Source: Ramlibacter agri
Lineage (GTDB): Bacteria > Pseudomonadota > Gammaproteobacteria > Burkholderiales > Burkholderiaceae_C
DNA: 64,000 nucleotides
Direction of reading: 5' to 3'
Assembly (NCBI RefSeq): GCF_012927085.1
Contig: NZ_JABBFX010000006.1
Coordinates: 1-64,000, forward strand
The notes under the pieces are model-generated. The model was not told where the DNA came from. It made no database searches and was given only the letters and a program-made list of their open reading frames with translations. How positions within the stretch are numbered: position 1 is the stretch's first letter; each line of letters opens with the position of its first letter. Both the position numbers and the translations under genes were made by a program. Shown one piece after another: positions 46,988-57,284 of the stretch.

Positions 46988-47725
46988 ATGAGCGACGTCA
47001 AGAGCGCCAAGCGCGTGCTCGAAATCCTGCGTTTCTTCGCCGAGGAACAGGCGCCGGCCTCGCTGGCGCGCATCTCCACGGCCCTCGACCTGCCGAAATC
47101 CAGTTGCCTGGCGCTGCTGGAAACGCTGGTCACCGAGGGCTACGCGTACCAGACCGACGGCCGTTACTACCTCACGAGCCGCTGGCTGCGCGAAGCCCAG
47201 GCCGTGGCCTCGCACGACCAGGTGGCCTTGCGTTGCCGCCCCACGCTCGAAAAGCTGGCGCAGACCGTGGGCGAGACGGTGATCCTGGCCCAGCTCTCGC
47301 GCGACAAGGTGGTGTACCTCGACGTGATCGAGGCCGAGCGCGTGCTGCGCTTCTCGGCGCACGTCGGCCAGCACAAGCCGATCCACGCCGGCGCCTCGGG
47401 GCACGCGCTGCTGGCCGGCCTGCCGGAACAAGAGATGCAAGCCCTGGCCGCAAGCCTGGACTACCACGCGTTCACCCAGTCCACCGTCACCACGCCGAAG
47501 GCGCTGGCCAGGCGCGTCGAAGAAGGCCGCAAGCGCGGCTGGCACGTGAACCTGGGCGAACACCAGGCCGACACGGTGTCGATCGCCGTGCCCGCGATGC
47601 TCGATGGCGCCCTGCTCGCCCTGGTCGTGGGCGCGCCCATGAGCCGCCTCGGCCCCGAGGTGGACAAGATCGGCGCCGCGCTCAAGCGCGCCGCCGCCGA
47701 ACTGGCTTCCCTGCAACGTCAATAA
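46988..47725 (+). CDS. IclR family transcriptional regulator
   Basis: 245 aa. The N-terminal winged helix (AKRVLEILRFFAEEQAPASL, ALDLPKSSCLALLETL) is followed by the IclR effector domain (GETVILAQLSRDKVVYLDVI, IHAGASGHALLAGL). It is the first gene of a five-gene operon containing MaoC, CoA transferase, a Bug receptor and an oxidoreductase, and is the likely regulator of that operon. The ligand is probably the carboxylic acid taken up or its CoA ester. Confidence 0.9.
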   Translation: MSDVKSAKRVLEILRFFAEEQAPASLARISTALDLPKSSCLALLETLVTEGYAYQTDGRYYLTSRWLREAQAVASHDQVALRCRPTLEKLAQTVGETVILAQLSRDKVVYLDVIEAERVLRFSAHVGQHKPIHAGASGHALLAGLPEQEMQALAASLDYHAFTQSTVTTPKALARRVEEGRKRGWHVNLGEHQADTVSIAVPAMLDGALLALVVGAPMSRLGPEVDKIGAALKRAAAELASLQRQ

Positions 47726-47733
47726 GGACACCC

Positions 47734-48192
47734 ATGCCCGGTCTGTATTTCCAGGATTTCGAGGTCGGCCAGCGCTTCGACCACGAGTGGACGCGCACCG
47801 TCACCGAGATGGACAACGTGCTTTTCAGCACGCTCACGATGAACGTGCAGCCGCTGCACCTCGACGCGCACTTCTCGGCGCAGACCGAGTTCAGGAAGCC
47901 GATCGTCAACAGCCTGTTCACGCTGGGGCTGGTGATCGGCATGACGGTCAACGACACGACCTTCCGCACCACCATCGCCAACCTCGGCATGGGCGACACG
48001 CGCTTTCCCAACCCGGTGTTCGCCGGCGACACCATCCACGTGAAGACGGAAGTGCTGTCCAAGCGCGAGAGCAAGTCGCGGCCCGAAGCCGGCATCATCG
48101 AGTTCGAGCACACCGGCTACAACCAGGACGGCAAGGTGATCTGCGCCTGCAAGCGGGCGGCGCTGATGCACAAGCGTCCGGCGCAGGCATGA
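47734..48192 (+). CDS. MaoC-like hot-dog dehydratase
   Basis: 152 aa, single hot-dog fold. The motif LHLDAHFSAQTEFRKPIVN carries the catalytic Asp/His of R-specific enoyl-CoA hydratases (Asp-x4-His variant), and VFAGDTIHVKTEV is the usual second half. Relatives hydrate mesaconyl-CoA, methylmalyl-CoA or other enoyl-CoAs. Coupling to a CoA transferase (ATGA) fits conversion of an unsaturated acid to a hydroxyacyl-CoA. Confidence 0.88.
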   Translation: MPGLYFQDFEVGQRFDHEWTRTVTEMDNVLFSTLTMNVQPLHLDAHFSAQTEFRKPIVNSLFTLGLVIGMTVNDTTFRTTIANLGMGDTRFPNPVFAGDTIHVKTEVLSKRESKSRPEAGIIEFEHTGYNQDGKVICACKRAALMHKRPAQA

Positions 48193-49340
48193 GCGCGGTC
48201 GGCGCGCTGGAGGGCGTGCGCATCGTCGACCTCACCGCAGTCGGCATGGGCCCGATGGCGACGCAGCTGCTCGGCGACTTCGGCGCCGACGTCATCAAGG
48301 TCGAATCGGCCGAGGGCGACGTGTTCCGCCACGTCATGCCGCAGCGGCACGCGGGCATGAGCCACGCCTTCCTCAACCTGAACCGCAACAAGCGCAGCGT
48401 CAGCCTCGACGTGAAGTCCTCCGCGGGCCGCGAGCAGCTGTTCGCGCTGATCGAAACGGCGGATGTCTTCGTTTCCAACATGCGCGCGCCGGCCCTGCGC
48501 CGGCTCGGGCTCGACGCCGAGTCGCTGCAGCAGCGCTTTCCGCGCCTGATCCACTGCGTCTGCTACGGCTATTCCGAGCGCGGCCCCTACGCCGGCCGGC
48601 CGGCCGTCGACGACACCATCCAGGCCGCCAGCGGCCTCGCCTATATCCAGGGAGACAACGGCCAACGCGCGCCCGAATACGTGAAGAGCGTCGTCGCCGA
48701 CAAGGTGGTCGCGCTGTACGTCACCAGCGCCATCGGCGCGGCGCTGTATGCGCGCGAGCGCAGCGGCGTCGGCCAGGCCATCGAAGTGCCGATGTTCGAA
48801 TGCATGGTGTCCTTCACCAGCGCGGAGCACCTGGCCGGCCGCACCTTCGTGCCGCCCGAAGGCGGCACCGGCTACACGCGGCTGCTCAACGAGTTCCGCC
48901 GCCCGTTCCGCACGCGCGACGGCTACCTCGGCGTGGTGCCCTACACCGACGGCCAGTGGAAGCGCTTCTTCGAACTGGCCGGCACCAGCGAGATGCTGGC
49001 CGACGAGCGCTATCGCACGCAGGCGGCGCGCAGCCGGCATTTCCCCGAGCTGTATGCCTTCGTCGAGACCATCCTCGCGGGCAAGACGACCGCGGAGTGG
49101 CTGGCCTTGCTGCAGGAAGCGGACATCCCCTTCGCGAAGGCCAACTCCCTCGAAGACCTGCTGGACGACCCGCACCTGAAGGCGATCGGCTTCTGGCGCG
49201 AGGTGGACCACCCTTCGGAAGGCCGCCTGCTGCAGGCCGGCCTGCCCGTGCACTTCTCGCGCACGCCGGCCAGCGTGCGCCGCCATGCCCCGCGCATCGG
49301 GGAACACAACGCAGACATCAAGAACGAGGAGACGACATGA
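48189..49340 (+). CDS. CaiB/BaiF (family III) CoA transferase
   Basis: 383 aa. The N-terminal GVRIVDLTAVGMGPMATQLL and GADVIKVESAEGD are the standard CoA-binding start of family III transferases, and the nucleophilic Asp is expected in RPAVDDTIQAASGLA. It moves CoA from a donor thioester to a free carboxylic acid. It lies between the MaoC gene and a solute receptor gene, coupled to both by ATGA, so it probably activates the acid that the operon handles. Confidence 0.92.
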   Translation: MSAVGALEGVRIVDLTAVGMGPMATQLLGDFGADVIKVESAEGDVFRHVMPQRHAGMSHAFLNLNRNKRSVSLDVKSSAGREQLFALIETADVFVSNMRAPALRRLGLDAESLQQRFPRLIHCVCYGYSERGPYAGRPAVDDTIQAASGLAYIQGDNGQRAPEYVKSVVADKVVALYVTSAIGAALYARERSGVGQAIEVPMFECMVSFTSAEHLAGRTFVPPEGGTGYTRLLNEFRRPFRTRDGYLGVVPYTDGQWKRFFELAGTSEMLADERYRTQAARSRHFPELYAFVETILAGKTTAEWLALLQEADIPFAKANSLEDLLDDPHLKAIGFWREVDHPSEGRLLQAGLPVHFSRTPASVRRHAPRIGEHNADIKNEETT

Positions 49341-50302
49341 AAGCTTGGTTCCGGATCCTGGCAGGCGCCGCCGCTCTCGCCGCAACGAGCGCCGCCCTCG
49401 CGCAGGCGTACCCCAGCAAGCCGATCCGCTTCGTGGTCGGCTTCCCGGCGGGCAGCAGCATCGACGTGACCTCGCGCATCCTGCTGGACGACGTGCGCGC
49501 GCGCACCGGCGCCACCATCGTCATCGACAACAAGCCCGGCGCGCTGGGCGCCATCGGCGTCGAGCAGGTGGAGCGCGCGCCGGCCGACGGCTACACCTTG
49601 ATGCCCAGCTCCAGCGCCACGCATTCGTCCGGGCCGCACCTGGGCAAGGCGCTGCAGAAGCTCGACCCGGTGAAGGGGCTCACGCACGTGGCCCGCGTGT
49701 CGCGCTTCGACATTGCAGTGGTGACCAGCAAGGCCGGCCCTTACAAGAGCGCGAAGGCGCTGATCGACGCCGGCCAGGCCAAGCCGGATGCCCTGACCTA
49801 TGGCTACGGCTCCGGCACGGGCCAGGTGGGCAGCGCAGCGTTCAGCCATGCGGCCGGCATCCAGGTCCGCCCGATCCCCTACAAGGGCCAGCCGGCTGCC
49901 GTCACCGACCTGCTGGGAGGCCGCGTCGACTTCGTCGCGTCCGACCTCGGCGCGATCCTGCCTTTCCTGAAGGAAGGCAGCTTGAGCGGCATCGCGGTGC
50001 TGGCGGAGCGCCGCTCGCCGCTGCTGCCCGACGTTCCCACGGCGCGCGAAGTGGGCCTGACTCCCGTGCTGCTGGGGGGCTGGGTCGGCTTCGACGGGCC
50101 GGCGAAACTGCCGCCCGAAGTCGTGACCTGGTGGACCGAACAACTGGCCCAATCCCTGGCCGTCCCGGCGGTGCAGGACAAGCTGCGCACCATCGGCATG
50201 GAAGGCGCGCTGCTCACCGGCGACGCCTTCGCGAAGTTCGTCGACTCCGAACAGGAACGTTGGGGCGCGCACGTGCGCCAGGCCGGCATCCAGGCGGAAT
50301 GA
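49337..50302 (+). CDS. Bug family (TctC-like) tripartite tricarboxylate receptor
   Basis: 321 aa with a signal peptide (AWFRILAGAAALAATSAALA) followed directly by YPSKPIRFVVGFPAGSSIDV, the hallmark start of Bug proteins expanded in Burkholderiales. Bug receptors bind carboxylates and deliver them to TctAB membrane proteins. No tctA or tctB lies in the window, so this receptor must share a remote transporter or act in sensing. It is coupled to the genes on either side. Confidence 0.92.
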   Translation: MKAWFRILAGAAALAATSAALAQAYPSKPIRFVVGFPAGSSIDVTSRILLDDVRARTGATIVIDNKPGALGAIGVEQVERAPADGYTLMPSSSATHSSGPHLGKALQKLDPVKGLTHVARVSRFDIAVVTSKAGPYKSAKALIDAGQAKPDALTYGYGSGTGQVGSAAFSHAAGIQVRPIPYKGQPAAVTDLLGGRVDFVASDLGAILPFLKEGSLSGIAVLAERRSPLLPDVPTAREVGLTPVLLGGWVGFDGPAKLPPEVVTWWTEQLAQSLAVPAVQDKLRTIGMEGALLTGDAFAKFVDSEQERWGAHVRQAGIQAE

Positions 50303-51414
50303 GCGAAGCCTCCCTCGCGCCGGGCTGGCATGCGCGCGTGACGCAGTTCGCCGCCACGCGCGAGGACGGCGTCGCGCATGGCGTGGAGCTCGCGCGGCAG
50401 GAGGCGCCGAACAGCATCGGCCCCGATGAAGTGCTGGTCCAGGTCGAAAGCGCGAGCGTCGCGTACATCGACCTTCTGATGCTCAGTGGCCAGTACCACC
50501 ACAAGCCGCCCTTGCCCTACACGCCGGGCCTGGAGTACGCGGGCGTCGTGGCGCGCACCGGCAGCGCCGTGCGCGGCCTGCAGCCTGGCGACCGTGTCCT
50601 GAGCGACTTCCTGAATACGGGGCCGCGCAGCGCGGGCGCGTACCAGGCCTGGGGCGGCTGGGCGCGCTACGCGCTGGCACCGGCCGCCGCGCTGCACCGC
50701 ATTCCGGCCAGCCTGTGCTTCGACGCCGCCTGCAACCTGCTGTTGAACTACGAGACGGCGCAGTTCGCGTTCGCTAGCCGCCTTCACCTGCAGGCCGGCG
50801 AGACGGTGCTGGTCACGGGGGCCACCGGCGCCGCAGGCCTGGCGGCCGTGCAAGTGGCCAAGCTGCTGGGCGCCGGACAGGTCATCGCCACCGGCCGCGG
50901 CCTCGAACGCCTGGCGCCTGCACGCGGCAATGGCGCCGATCACGTCATCGACCTGCGGGCTCTGCCGCCAGGCCCCACCGGCCTGCGCGACGCCGTCAAG
51001 GCGCTCACCGGCAGCGAGGGCGTGGACCTCGTCTTCGACACCGTCGGCGGCGACTGGCTGGTCCCCGCCTTGCGCACCCTGCTCTTCGGCGGCCGCATGG
51101 CGATCATCGGCTGGGCCGCCAACACCAAAGTGGCGGCGGGGCACGGCGCCGGCGGCTCGCTGCAGCCGGACCTGCTGCCCACGAACCTGCTGCAGCTGAA
51201 AGGCCTCACCGTCACCGGCTCGCCCATGGTGATCACCGGCCAGCGCGACCCGAAAGGCCGCGCGCGAAGGCTGGGCCAGCTGCTGGCATGGATGCAGGCC
51301 GGCGCGCTCACGCCGGTGGTCACGCAAACATTCGGACTGCAGAGCCTGGGCGCCGCGATGCAGGCGCGGCTGGCAGGCGTGGTCGGCGGCTGCGTGGTCC
51401 GTCCGGGCGCCTAG
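50299..51414 (+). CDS. Zinc-type alcohol dehydrogenase/quinone oxidoreductase (MDR family)
   Basis: 371 aa, medium-chain dehydrogenase/reductase. The N-terminal GroES-like domain has TPGLEYAGVVARTGSAVRGL and the Rossmann domain VLVTGATGAAGLAAVQVAKL (NADPH type). No catalytic or structural zinc cysteines are evident, placing it with quinone oxidoreductases and enoyl-CoA reductases (NQO/CAA43-like). Last gene of the IclR operon; it may reduce an enoyl-CoA intermediate. Its TAG stop lies in a CTAG shared with the convergent rsmI stop. Confidence 0.85.
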   Translation: MSEASLAPGWHARVTQFAATREDGVAHGVELARQEAPNSIGPDEVLVQVESASVAYIDLLMLSGQYHHKPPLPYTPGLEYAGVVARTGSAVRGLQPGDRVLSDFLNTGPRSAGAYQAWGGWARYALAPAAALHRIPASLCFDAACNLLLNYETAQFAFASRLHLQAGETVLVTGATGAAGLAAVQVAKLLGAGQVIATGRGLERLAPARGNGADHVIDLRALPPGPTGLRDAVKALTGSEGVDLVFDTVGGDWLVPALRTLLFGGRMAIIGWAANTKVAAGHGAGGSLQPDLLPTNLLQLKGLTVTGSPMVITGQRDPKGRARRLGQLLAWMQAGALTPVVTQTFGLQSLGAAMQARLAGVVGGCVVRPGA

Positions 51415-52313
51415 GACTCCTTCTCGCGCAACGCCGCTTCGTACAAGGTATTCCGTGGCGCGCCGGTGATTTCGGCGGCCAGCTTCACCGCCGTCTTCAG
51501 CGGCAACTCTGCCAAAAGCAGCCGCAGCACGCGCAGCGGCTCGCGATCGTCTGCCTGCGCGGCCACCGGATGCAGGACGAGGGCGAATTCGCCGCGGCTT
51601 CGCTGCGGCGACGCCTGCAGCCAGGCCGGGAAACCGGCGCAGGCCAGCGTGGCGACCTCCTCGAACTGCTTGGTGAGCTCGCGACCCACGGTCAGTCCGC
51701 GCTCGCCCAGGGGCACCAGCGCGTCGGCCAGCGCTTCGATGCGATGCGGCGCCTCCAGCAGCACGATGGCCCGCGTCTCGCCGGCCAGCTGCTGCACGGC
51801 TTGCTGGCGCTCCTGGGCCTTGGCCGGCAGGAAGCCCTGGAAGACGAAGCCGGACTCCTCGCCGACGGCGCCGGCGGCGCTGAGCAGCGCGGTGATGCTG
51901 CTGGGCCCCGGCAGCGGCACCACGCGCAGGCCCGCGGCCTGCACCGCGGCGGCCAGGCGCGCGCCGGGGTCGCTGACGCCAGGCGTGCCGGCGTCGCTGG
52001 CATAGGCCACGCGCTCACCCTGCTGCAGGCGCTTGATCACTTCCTGCGCGCCGGCGGCTTCGTTGTGCTGGTGCACGCTGAGCCAGCCGCCCGCCGGCTT
52101 GGCAATGCCATAGGCGCGCGCGAGCGCCTGCGTGTGGCGCGTGTCCTCGCAGGCGATGCAGTCCGCCAGCTCCAGAACGTGCAAGGCCCGCAGGCCGACA
52201 TCCGCCAGATTGCCGATGGGCGTGGCGACGACGTACAGCGCCCCCTGCGGATAATGCTGCGAGGCGGCCGCCTCGCGCGCGGCTGCGAGGGCGGAGGCAA
52301 ACGATGCGCTCAA
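51411..52313 (-). CDS. rsmI: 16S rRNA 2'-O-ribose methyltransferase (C1402) RsmI
   Basis: 300 aa from a TTG start chosen because AGGAG lies 5 nt upstream and the protein then begins LSASFASALAAAREAA, close to the expected length. An in-frame ATG at 52340 overlaps the yraN start codon on the other strand and has no ribosome site. The core motifs are GALYVVATPIGNLADVGLRA, ACEDTRHTQ, and the SAM-binding PLPGPSSITALL. With RsmH it makes m4Cm1402 in the P site of 16S rRNA. It is divergent from yraN, as in many proteobacteria. Confidence 0.92.
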   Translation of the reverse strand: MSASFASALAAAREAAASQHYPQGALYVVATPIGNLADVGLRALHVLELADCIACEDTRHTQALARAYGIAKPAGGWLSVHQHNEAAGAQEVIKRLQQGERVAYASDAGTPGVSDPGARLAAAVQAAGLRVVPLPGPSSITALLSAAGAVGEESGFVFQGFLPAKAQERQQAVQQLAGETRAIVLLEAPHRIEALADALVPLGERGLTVGRELTKQFEEVATLACAGFPAWLQASPQRSRGEFALVLHPVAAQADDREPLRVLRLLLAELPLKTAVKLAAEITGAPRNTLYEAALREKES

Positions 52314-52338
52314 GGACTCTCCTGTTGAAGGCCGGGCC

Positions 52339-52698
52339 ATGACGACCAAGGCCGAGGGCGACGCGGCGGAAGACCGTGCCCTGGTCTTCCTGTGCGCACG
52401 CGGGCTGCGGCTGGCCGCGCGCAATTATCGGACGCCGGGCCGCGGCGGCGGCGAGATCGACCTCGTGCTGTGGGACCGCGACGGCACGCTCGTCTTCGTG
52501 GAGGTGCGCAAGCGCCGCTCGCGGGCCTTCGGCGGGGCCCTGGGCAGCATCACCGCAACCAAGCAGCGCCGCATCGTGTTCGCCGCACGGCACTACCTGC
52601 TGCGGCTGGGCGCGGAGCCCCCCTGCCGCTTCGACGTGGTCTGCATGGAAGAAGGCGGCGGCATCCAGTGGATGCGCGCCGCCTTCGATGCTGGCTAG
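52339..52698 (+). CDS. yraN: YraN family (UPF0102) endonuclease-like protein
   Basis: 119 aa. It has the restriction-endonuclease-like core GGGEIDLVLWDRDGTLVFVE followed by VRKRRSR, with the Glu-Asp and Glu-x-Arg/Lys residues of the PD-(D/E)xK fold. Its function is not firmly established; a Holliday-junction or branched-DNA nuclease role has been suggested by fold. It is head-to-head with rsmI, with start codons 26 bp apart, so the promoters must lie inside one or both coding regions. Confidence 0.9.
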   Translation: MTTKAEGDAAEDRALVFLCARGLRLAARNYRTPGRGGGEIDLVLWDRDGTLVFVEVRKRRSRAFGGALGSITATKQRRIVFAARHYLLRLGAEPPCRFDVVCMEEGGGIQWMRAAFDAG

Positions 52699-52736
52699 GA
52701 CCTCAGGCCCTAGCAAACCTGCTTTGGCTTCCCGGA

Positions 52737-53069
52737 TCAGTTCCGGTCGGCCTTCGCAATCACTTGCGGAGCCGGCTCGGGAGCGGCGCCCATGGATTGC
52801 TGTTCGGTCACCTGGGCCACCGGAGCGGGTTGCTCCACGACGGCGGTGCGCTCTTCGACCACCGTCGTCTGGGCGGTCTGCACCTGGTCGACGATGCCCG
52901 GCACGCCGGTTTCGCCCATCGAGGTCAGGTGGGTGCTCTGCTGGCCGGCGCCGAGAGCGGGGTTGGCGATGAAGGGGTTGGGCGGGACGCCCTGGGCCAT
53001 GGCGACACCGATAACGGCGACGGCAGAGGCACCCGCGATCAGACCAGCGATTTTTTTCATGATAGCCAT
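52737..53069 (-). CDS. Hypothetical secreted protein
   Basis: 110 aa with a clear signal peptide (MKKIAGLIAGASAVAVIGVA, cleaved around residue 25). A low-complexity mature part rich in Val, Gln, Thr, Pro and Glu follows (VQTAQTTVVEERTAVVEQP). AGGAG lies 8 nt before the ATG. No family is recognised. It interrupts the yraN-diaA-dolP cluster on the opposite strand, so it is probably a lineage-specific insertion. Confidence 0.7.
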   Translation of the reverse strand: MAIMKKIAGLIAGASAVAVIGVAMAQGVPPNPFIANPALGAGQQSTHLTSMGETGVPGIVDQVQTAQTTVVEERTAVVEQPAPVAQVTEQQSMGAAPEPAPQVIAKADRN

Positions 53070-54713
<1,644 letters not shown>

Positions 54714-55616
54714 TTACTTGAGCCTGCGGATCAGGCTCGACGTATCCCACCGGCTGCCGCCGAGCGCCTGCACGTCGGCGTAGAACTGGTCCACCAGCGC
54801 CGTCACCGGCAGGCGCGCGCCGTTGCGCTTGGCTTCGTCCAGCACCAGGCCGAGGTCCTTGCGCATCCAGTCGACGGCGAAGCCGAACTCGAACTGGTCG
54901 GCCACCATGGTCTTGCCGCGGTTGTCCATCTGCCAGCTCTGGGCCGCGCCCTTGCCGATCACGTCCAGCACCTGGCCCATGTCCAGGCCGGCCTTCTGGC
55001 CGAAGCTGATCGCTTCCGACAGGCCCTGCACGAGGCCGGCGATCGCGATCTGGTTGACCATCTTGGTGAGTTGCCCCGCGCCGCTTCCGCCCATCAGGGT
55101 GAAGGCGCGCGAGAAGCACATCGCGACTGGCTTGGCCGCTTCGAAAGCCGCCGCGTCGCCGCCGCACATCACCGTCAGCATGCCGTTCTGCGCGCCGGCC
55201 TGGCCGCCCGACACGGGCGCATCGACGAACTGGATCTTGCGCCTGGCCGCTTCGGCGGAGAGTTCGCGCGCCACGTCGGCCGAGGCCGTCGTGTGGTCGA
55301 CGAAGATGGCGCCCGGCTTCATGCCGGCCAGCGCGCCCTGCTCGCCCAGCACCACCGAGCGCAGGTCGTCGTCGTTGCCGACGCAGCAGAACACGAAGTC
55401 CGCACCCGCGACGGCTTCGCGCGGCGATGCCGCGGCAGCGCCGCCGAATTCCTGGCACCAGGCGGCGCGCTTCTCGGGATTGCGGTTGTAGACGGTGACG
55501 CCATGGCCCGCCAGCGCCAGGTGGCCGGCCATGGGAAAGCCCATCACGCCGAGGCCGAGGAAGGCGACCTGGCGGCTGGGGGTGGGTTCGTAGGTCTTGG
55601 GGTTGGTCGAAGGCAT
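54714..55616 (-). CDS. 3-hydroxyisobutyrate/beta-hydroxyacid dehydrogenase family protein
   Basis: 300 aa. The NAD(P)-binding start is FLGLGVMGFPMAGHLALAGH. The substrate motif DAPVSGGQAGAQNG and the catalytic Lys in GAGQLTKMVNQIAIAGL are all present. The family covers 3-hydroxyisobutyrate dehydrogenase, tartronate semialdehyde reductase and GLYR-type reductases. The substrate is unknown, as no pathway genes are adjacent. Its stop abuts the dolP stop with no gap. TAGAAT lies 7 nt before its ATG. Confidence 0.88.
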   Translation of the reverse strand: MPSTNPKTYEPTPSRQVAFLGLGVMGFPMAGHLALAGHGVTVYNRNPEKRAAWCQEFGGAAAASPREAVAGADFVFCCVGNDDDLRSVVLGEQGALAGMKPGAIFVDHTTASADVARELSAEAARRKIQFVDAPVSGGQAGAQNGMLTVMCGGDAAAFEAAKPVAMCFSRAFTLMGGSGAGQLTKMVNQIAIAGLVQGLSEAISFGQKAGLDMGQVLDVIGKGAAQSWQMDNRGKTMVADQFEFGFAVDWMRKDLGLVLDEAKRNGARLPVTALVDQFYADVQALGGSRWDTSSLIRRLK

Positions 55617-55639
55617 GCGGCGGATTCTAGGGCCCGCCT

Positions 55640-56023
55640 TCAGAGCGTGTAGTGGGCGATGCCGTCGCCGAAGGACCAGTTCTCGCGCAAGGTCTCGACC
55701 AGGTTGATGATCACGTCCGACGGACTGACGTCGCAGGCAGCGGACACGTCGGCCGCCGTGCGCGCGTAGAAGGCCCGCTTTTGCTGCAAGGTGCGCCCCG
55801 GCGCGCAATAGACCTGCACGAACAGCGCCTGCGCCGTGTGCTTCACGCCCAGGTACTCCGGCGTGCAGACCAGTGCACCCGGCGGATGCCGCGTGATGAC
55901 CTGGAAGCGGTCGTCCGGCGGCACCCCGAAGGTATCCACCAGCGCCTGGTGCACGGCGTCGCCGGCGCGCTGGGCGCGCGCGGCGGAGAGCGTTTCGGGA
56001 GCTTCGATCCGGACGAGGGGCAT
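55640..56023 (-). CDS. Tautomerase family protein
   Basis: 127 aa starting MPLVRIEAPETLSAARAQRA. The catalytic Pro2 of tautomerases follows the initiator Met, and that start is supported by AGGAG 6 nt upstream. It is about twice the length of 4-oxalocrotonate tautomerase, resembling the double-length MSAD/cis-CaaD-like group. The substrate is unknown. It lies 23 bp upstream of the dehydrogenase gene and may be co-transcribed with it. Confidence 0.82.
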   Translation of the reverse strand: MPLVRIEAPETLSAARAQRAGDAVHQALVDTFGVPPDDRFQVITRHPPGALVCTPEYLGVKHTAQALFVQVYCAPGRTLQQKRAFYARTAADVSAACDVSPSDVIINLVETLRENWSFGDGIAHYTL

Positions 56024-56123
56024 GGCGTTCTCCTGCAAAGGGAACGCCACTGTGCGATGGCGCGGCGCGCGGCGAAAGGCGCGCCGCCGCAAAACGGCTG
56101 TGCGCCCGCCGCAAAACCGGGAT

Positions 56124-57260
56124 CTAGACGATCGCCAGGTGCTCGGTGCCCGCCGCCAGGTCCTGCGTCTTCGCGCGCTGGCTGTTCAGCTTGATCTGCA
56201 GGCGCAGGTCGTTCACCGAGTCGGCGTTGCGCAGCGCGTCCTCGTAGGAGATGACGTTGTTCTCGTACATGTCGAAGAGCGCCTGGTCGAAGGTCTGCAT
56301 GCCCAGGTTGCGGCTCTTCTTCATCACTTCCTTGATCTCGCTGACTTCGCCCTTGAAGATCAGGTCCGAGATCAGCGGGGAGTTCAGCATGATCTCCACC
56401 GAGGCGGCGCGGCCCTTGCCGTCCTGCTTGGGCACCAGGCGCTGCGACACGAAGGCCTTCAGGTTCAGCGACAGGTCCATCAGCAACTGCGGCCGGCGCT
56501 CTTCCGGGAAGAAGTTGATCACGCGGTCCAGCGCCTGGTTGGCGCTGTTGGCGTGCAGCGTCGCCATGCAAAGGTGGCCGGTTTCGGCGAAGGCGATGGC
56601 GTGTTCCATCGTCTCGCGGTCGCGGATTTCACCCATCAGGATGACGTCGGGCGCCTGGCGCAGCGTGTTCTTCAGCGCCGCTTCCCAGCTGTCCGTGTCC
56701 AGCCCCACTTCGCGCTGCGTCACCACGCAGTTCTTGTGCGGGTGCACGAATTCCACCGGGTCTTCGATGGTGATGATGTGGCCGTAGCTCTGCTCGTTGC
56801 GCCAGTCGATCATGGCCGCCAAGGTGGTCGACTTACCCGAGCCGGTGGCGCCCACCAGCACGACCAGGCCACGCTTGGACATCACCACGTCCTTCAGCAC
56901 GCTGGGCACGCCGAGCTTGTCGATGGTCGGCAGGATCTGCGGGATCACCCGCAGCACCATGCCCACCTTGGCCTGCTGCACGAAGGCGTTCACGCGGAAG
57001 CGCCCCACGCCCGGCGGCGAGATGGCGAAGTTGCACTCCTTGGTGCGCTCGAACTCGGCGGCCTGCTTGTCGTTCATGATCGAACGCGCCAGCGCCAGCG
57101 TGTGCGACGCGTTCAGCGGCTGCGGCGAGACCTTGGTGACCTTGCCGTCCACCTTGATCGCGGGCGGGAAATCGGCCGTGATGAAGAGGTCCGAGCCGTT
57201 GCGCCCGACCATCAGCTTCAGCAGGTCGTTGATGAACTTTGTTGCCTGGTCGCGTTCCAT
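56124..57260 (-). CDS. pilU: Type IV pilus retraction ATPase PilU
   Basis: 378 aa, a hexameric secretion-type ATPase. The core includes Walker A GATGSGKST, the Asp box TIEDPVEFVH, Walker B VILMGEIRDRETM and the His box GHLCMATLHA. The N-terminal DQATKFINDLLKLMVGRNGS distinguishes it from PilT. PilU assists PilT in forceful pilus retraction. It follows pilT after 24 bp on the same strand. The pilus structural genes are outside the window. Confidence 0.95.
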   Translation of the reverse strand: MERDQATKFINDLLKLMVGRNGSDLFITADFPPAIKVDGKVTKVSPQPLNASHTLALARSIMNDKQAAEFERTKECNFAISPPGVGRFRVNAFVQQAKVGMVLRVIPQILPTIDKLGVPSVLKDVVMSKRGLVVLVGATGSGKSTTLAAMIDWRNEQSYGHIITIEDPVEFVHPHKNCVVTQREVGLDTDSWEAALKNTLRQAPDVILMGEIRDRETMEHAIAFAETGHLCMATLHANSANQALDRVINFFPEERRPQLLMDLSLNLKAFVSQRLVPKQDGKGRAASVEIMLNSPLISDLIFKGEVSEIKEVMKKSRNLGMQTFDQALFDMYENNVISYEDALRNADSVNDLRLQIKLNSQRAKTQDLAAGTEHLAIV

Positions 57261-57284
57261 GGTGGAACTCTCCTTCCTGGACTC

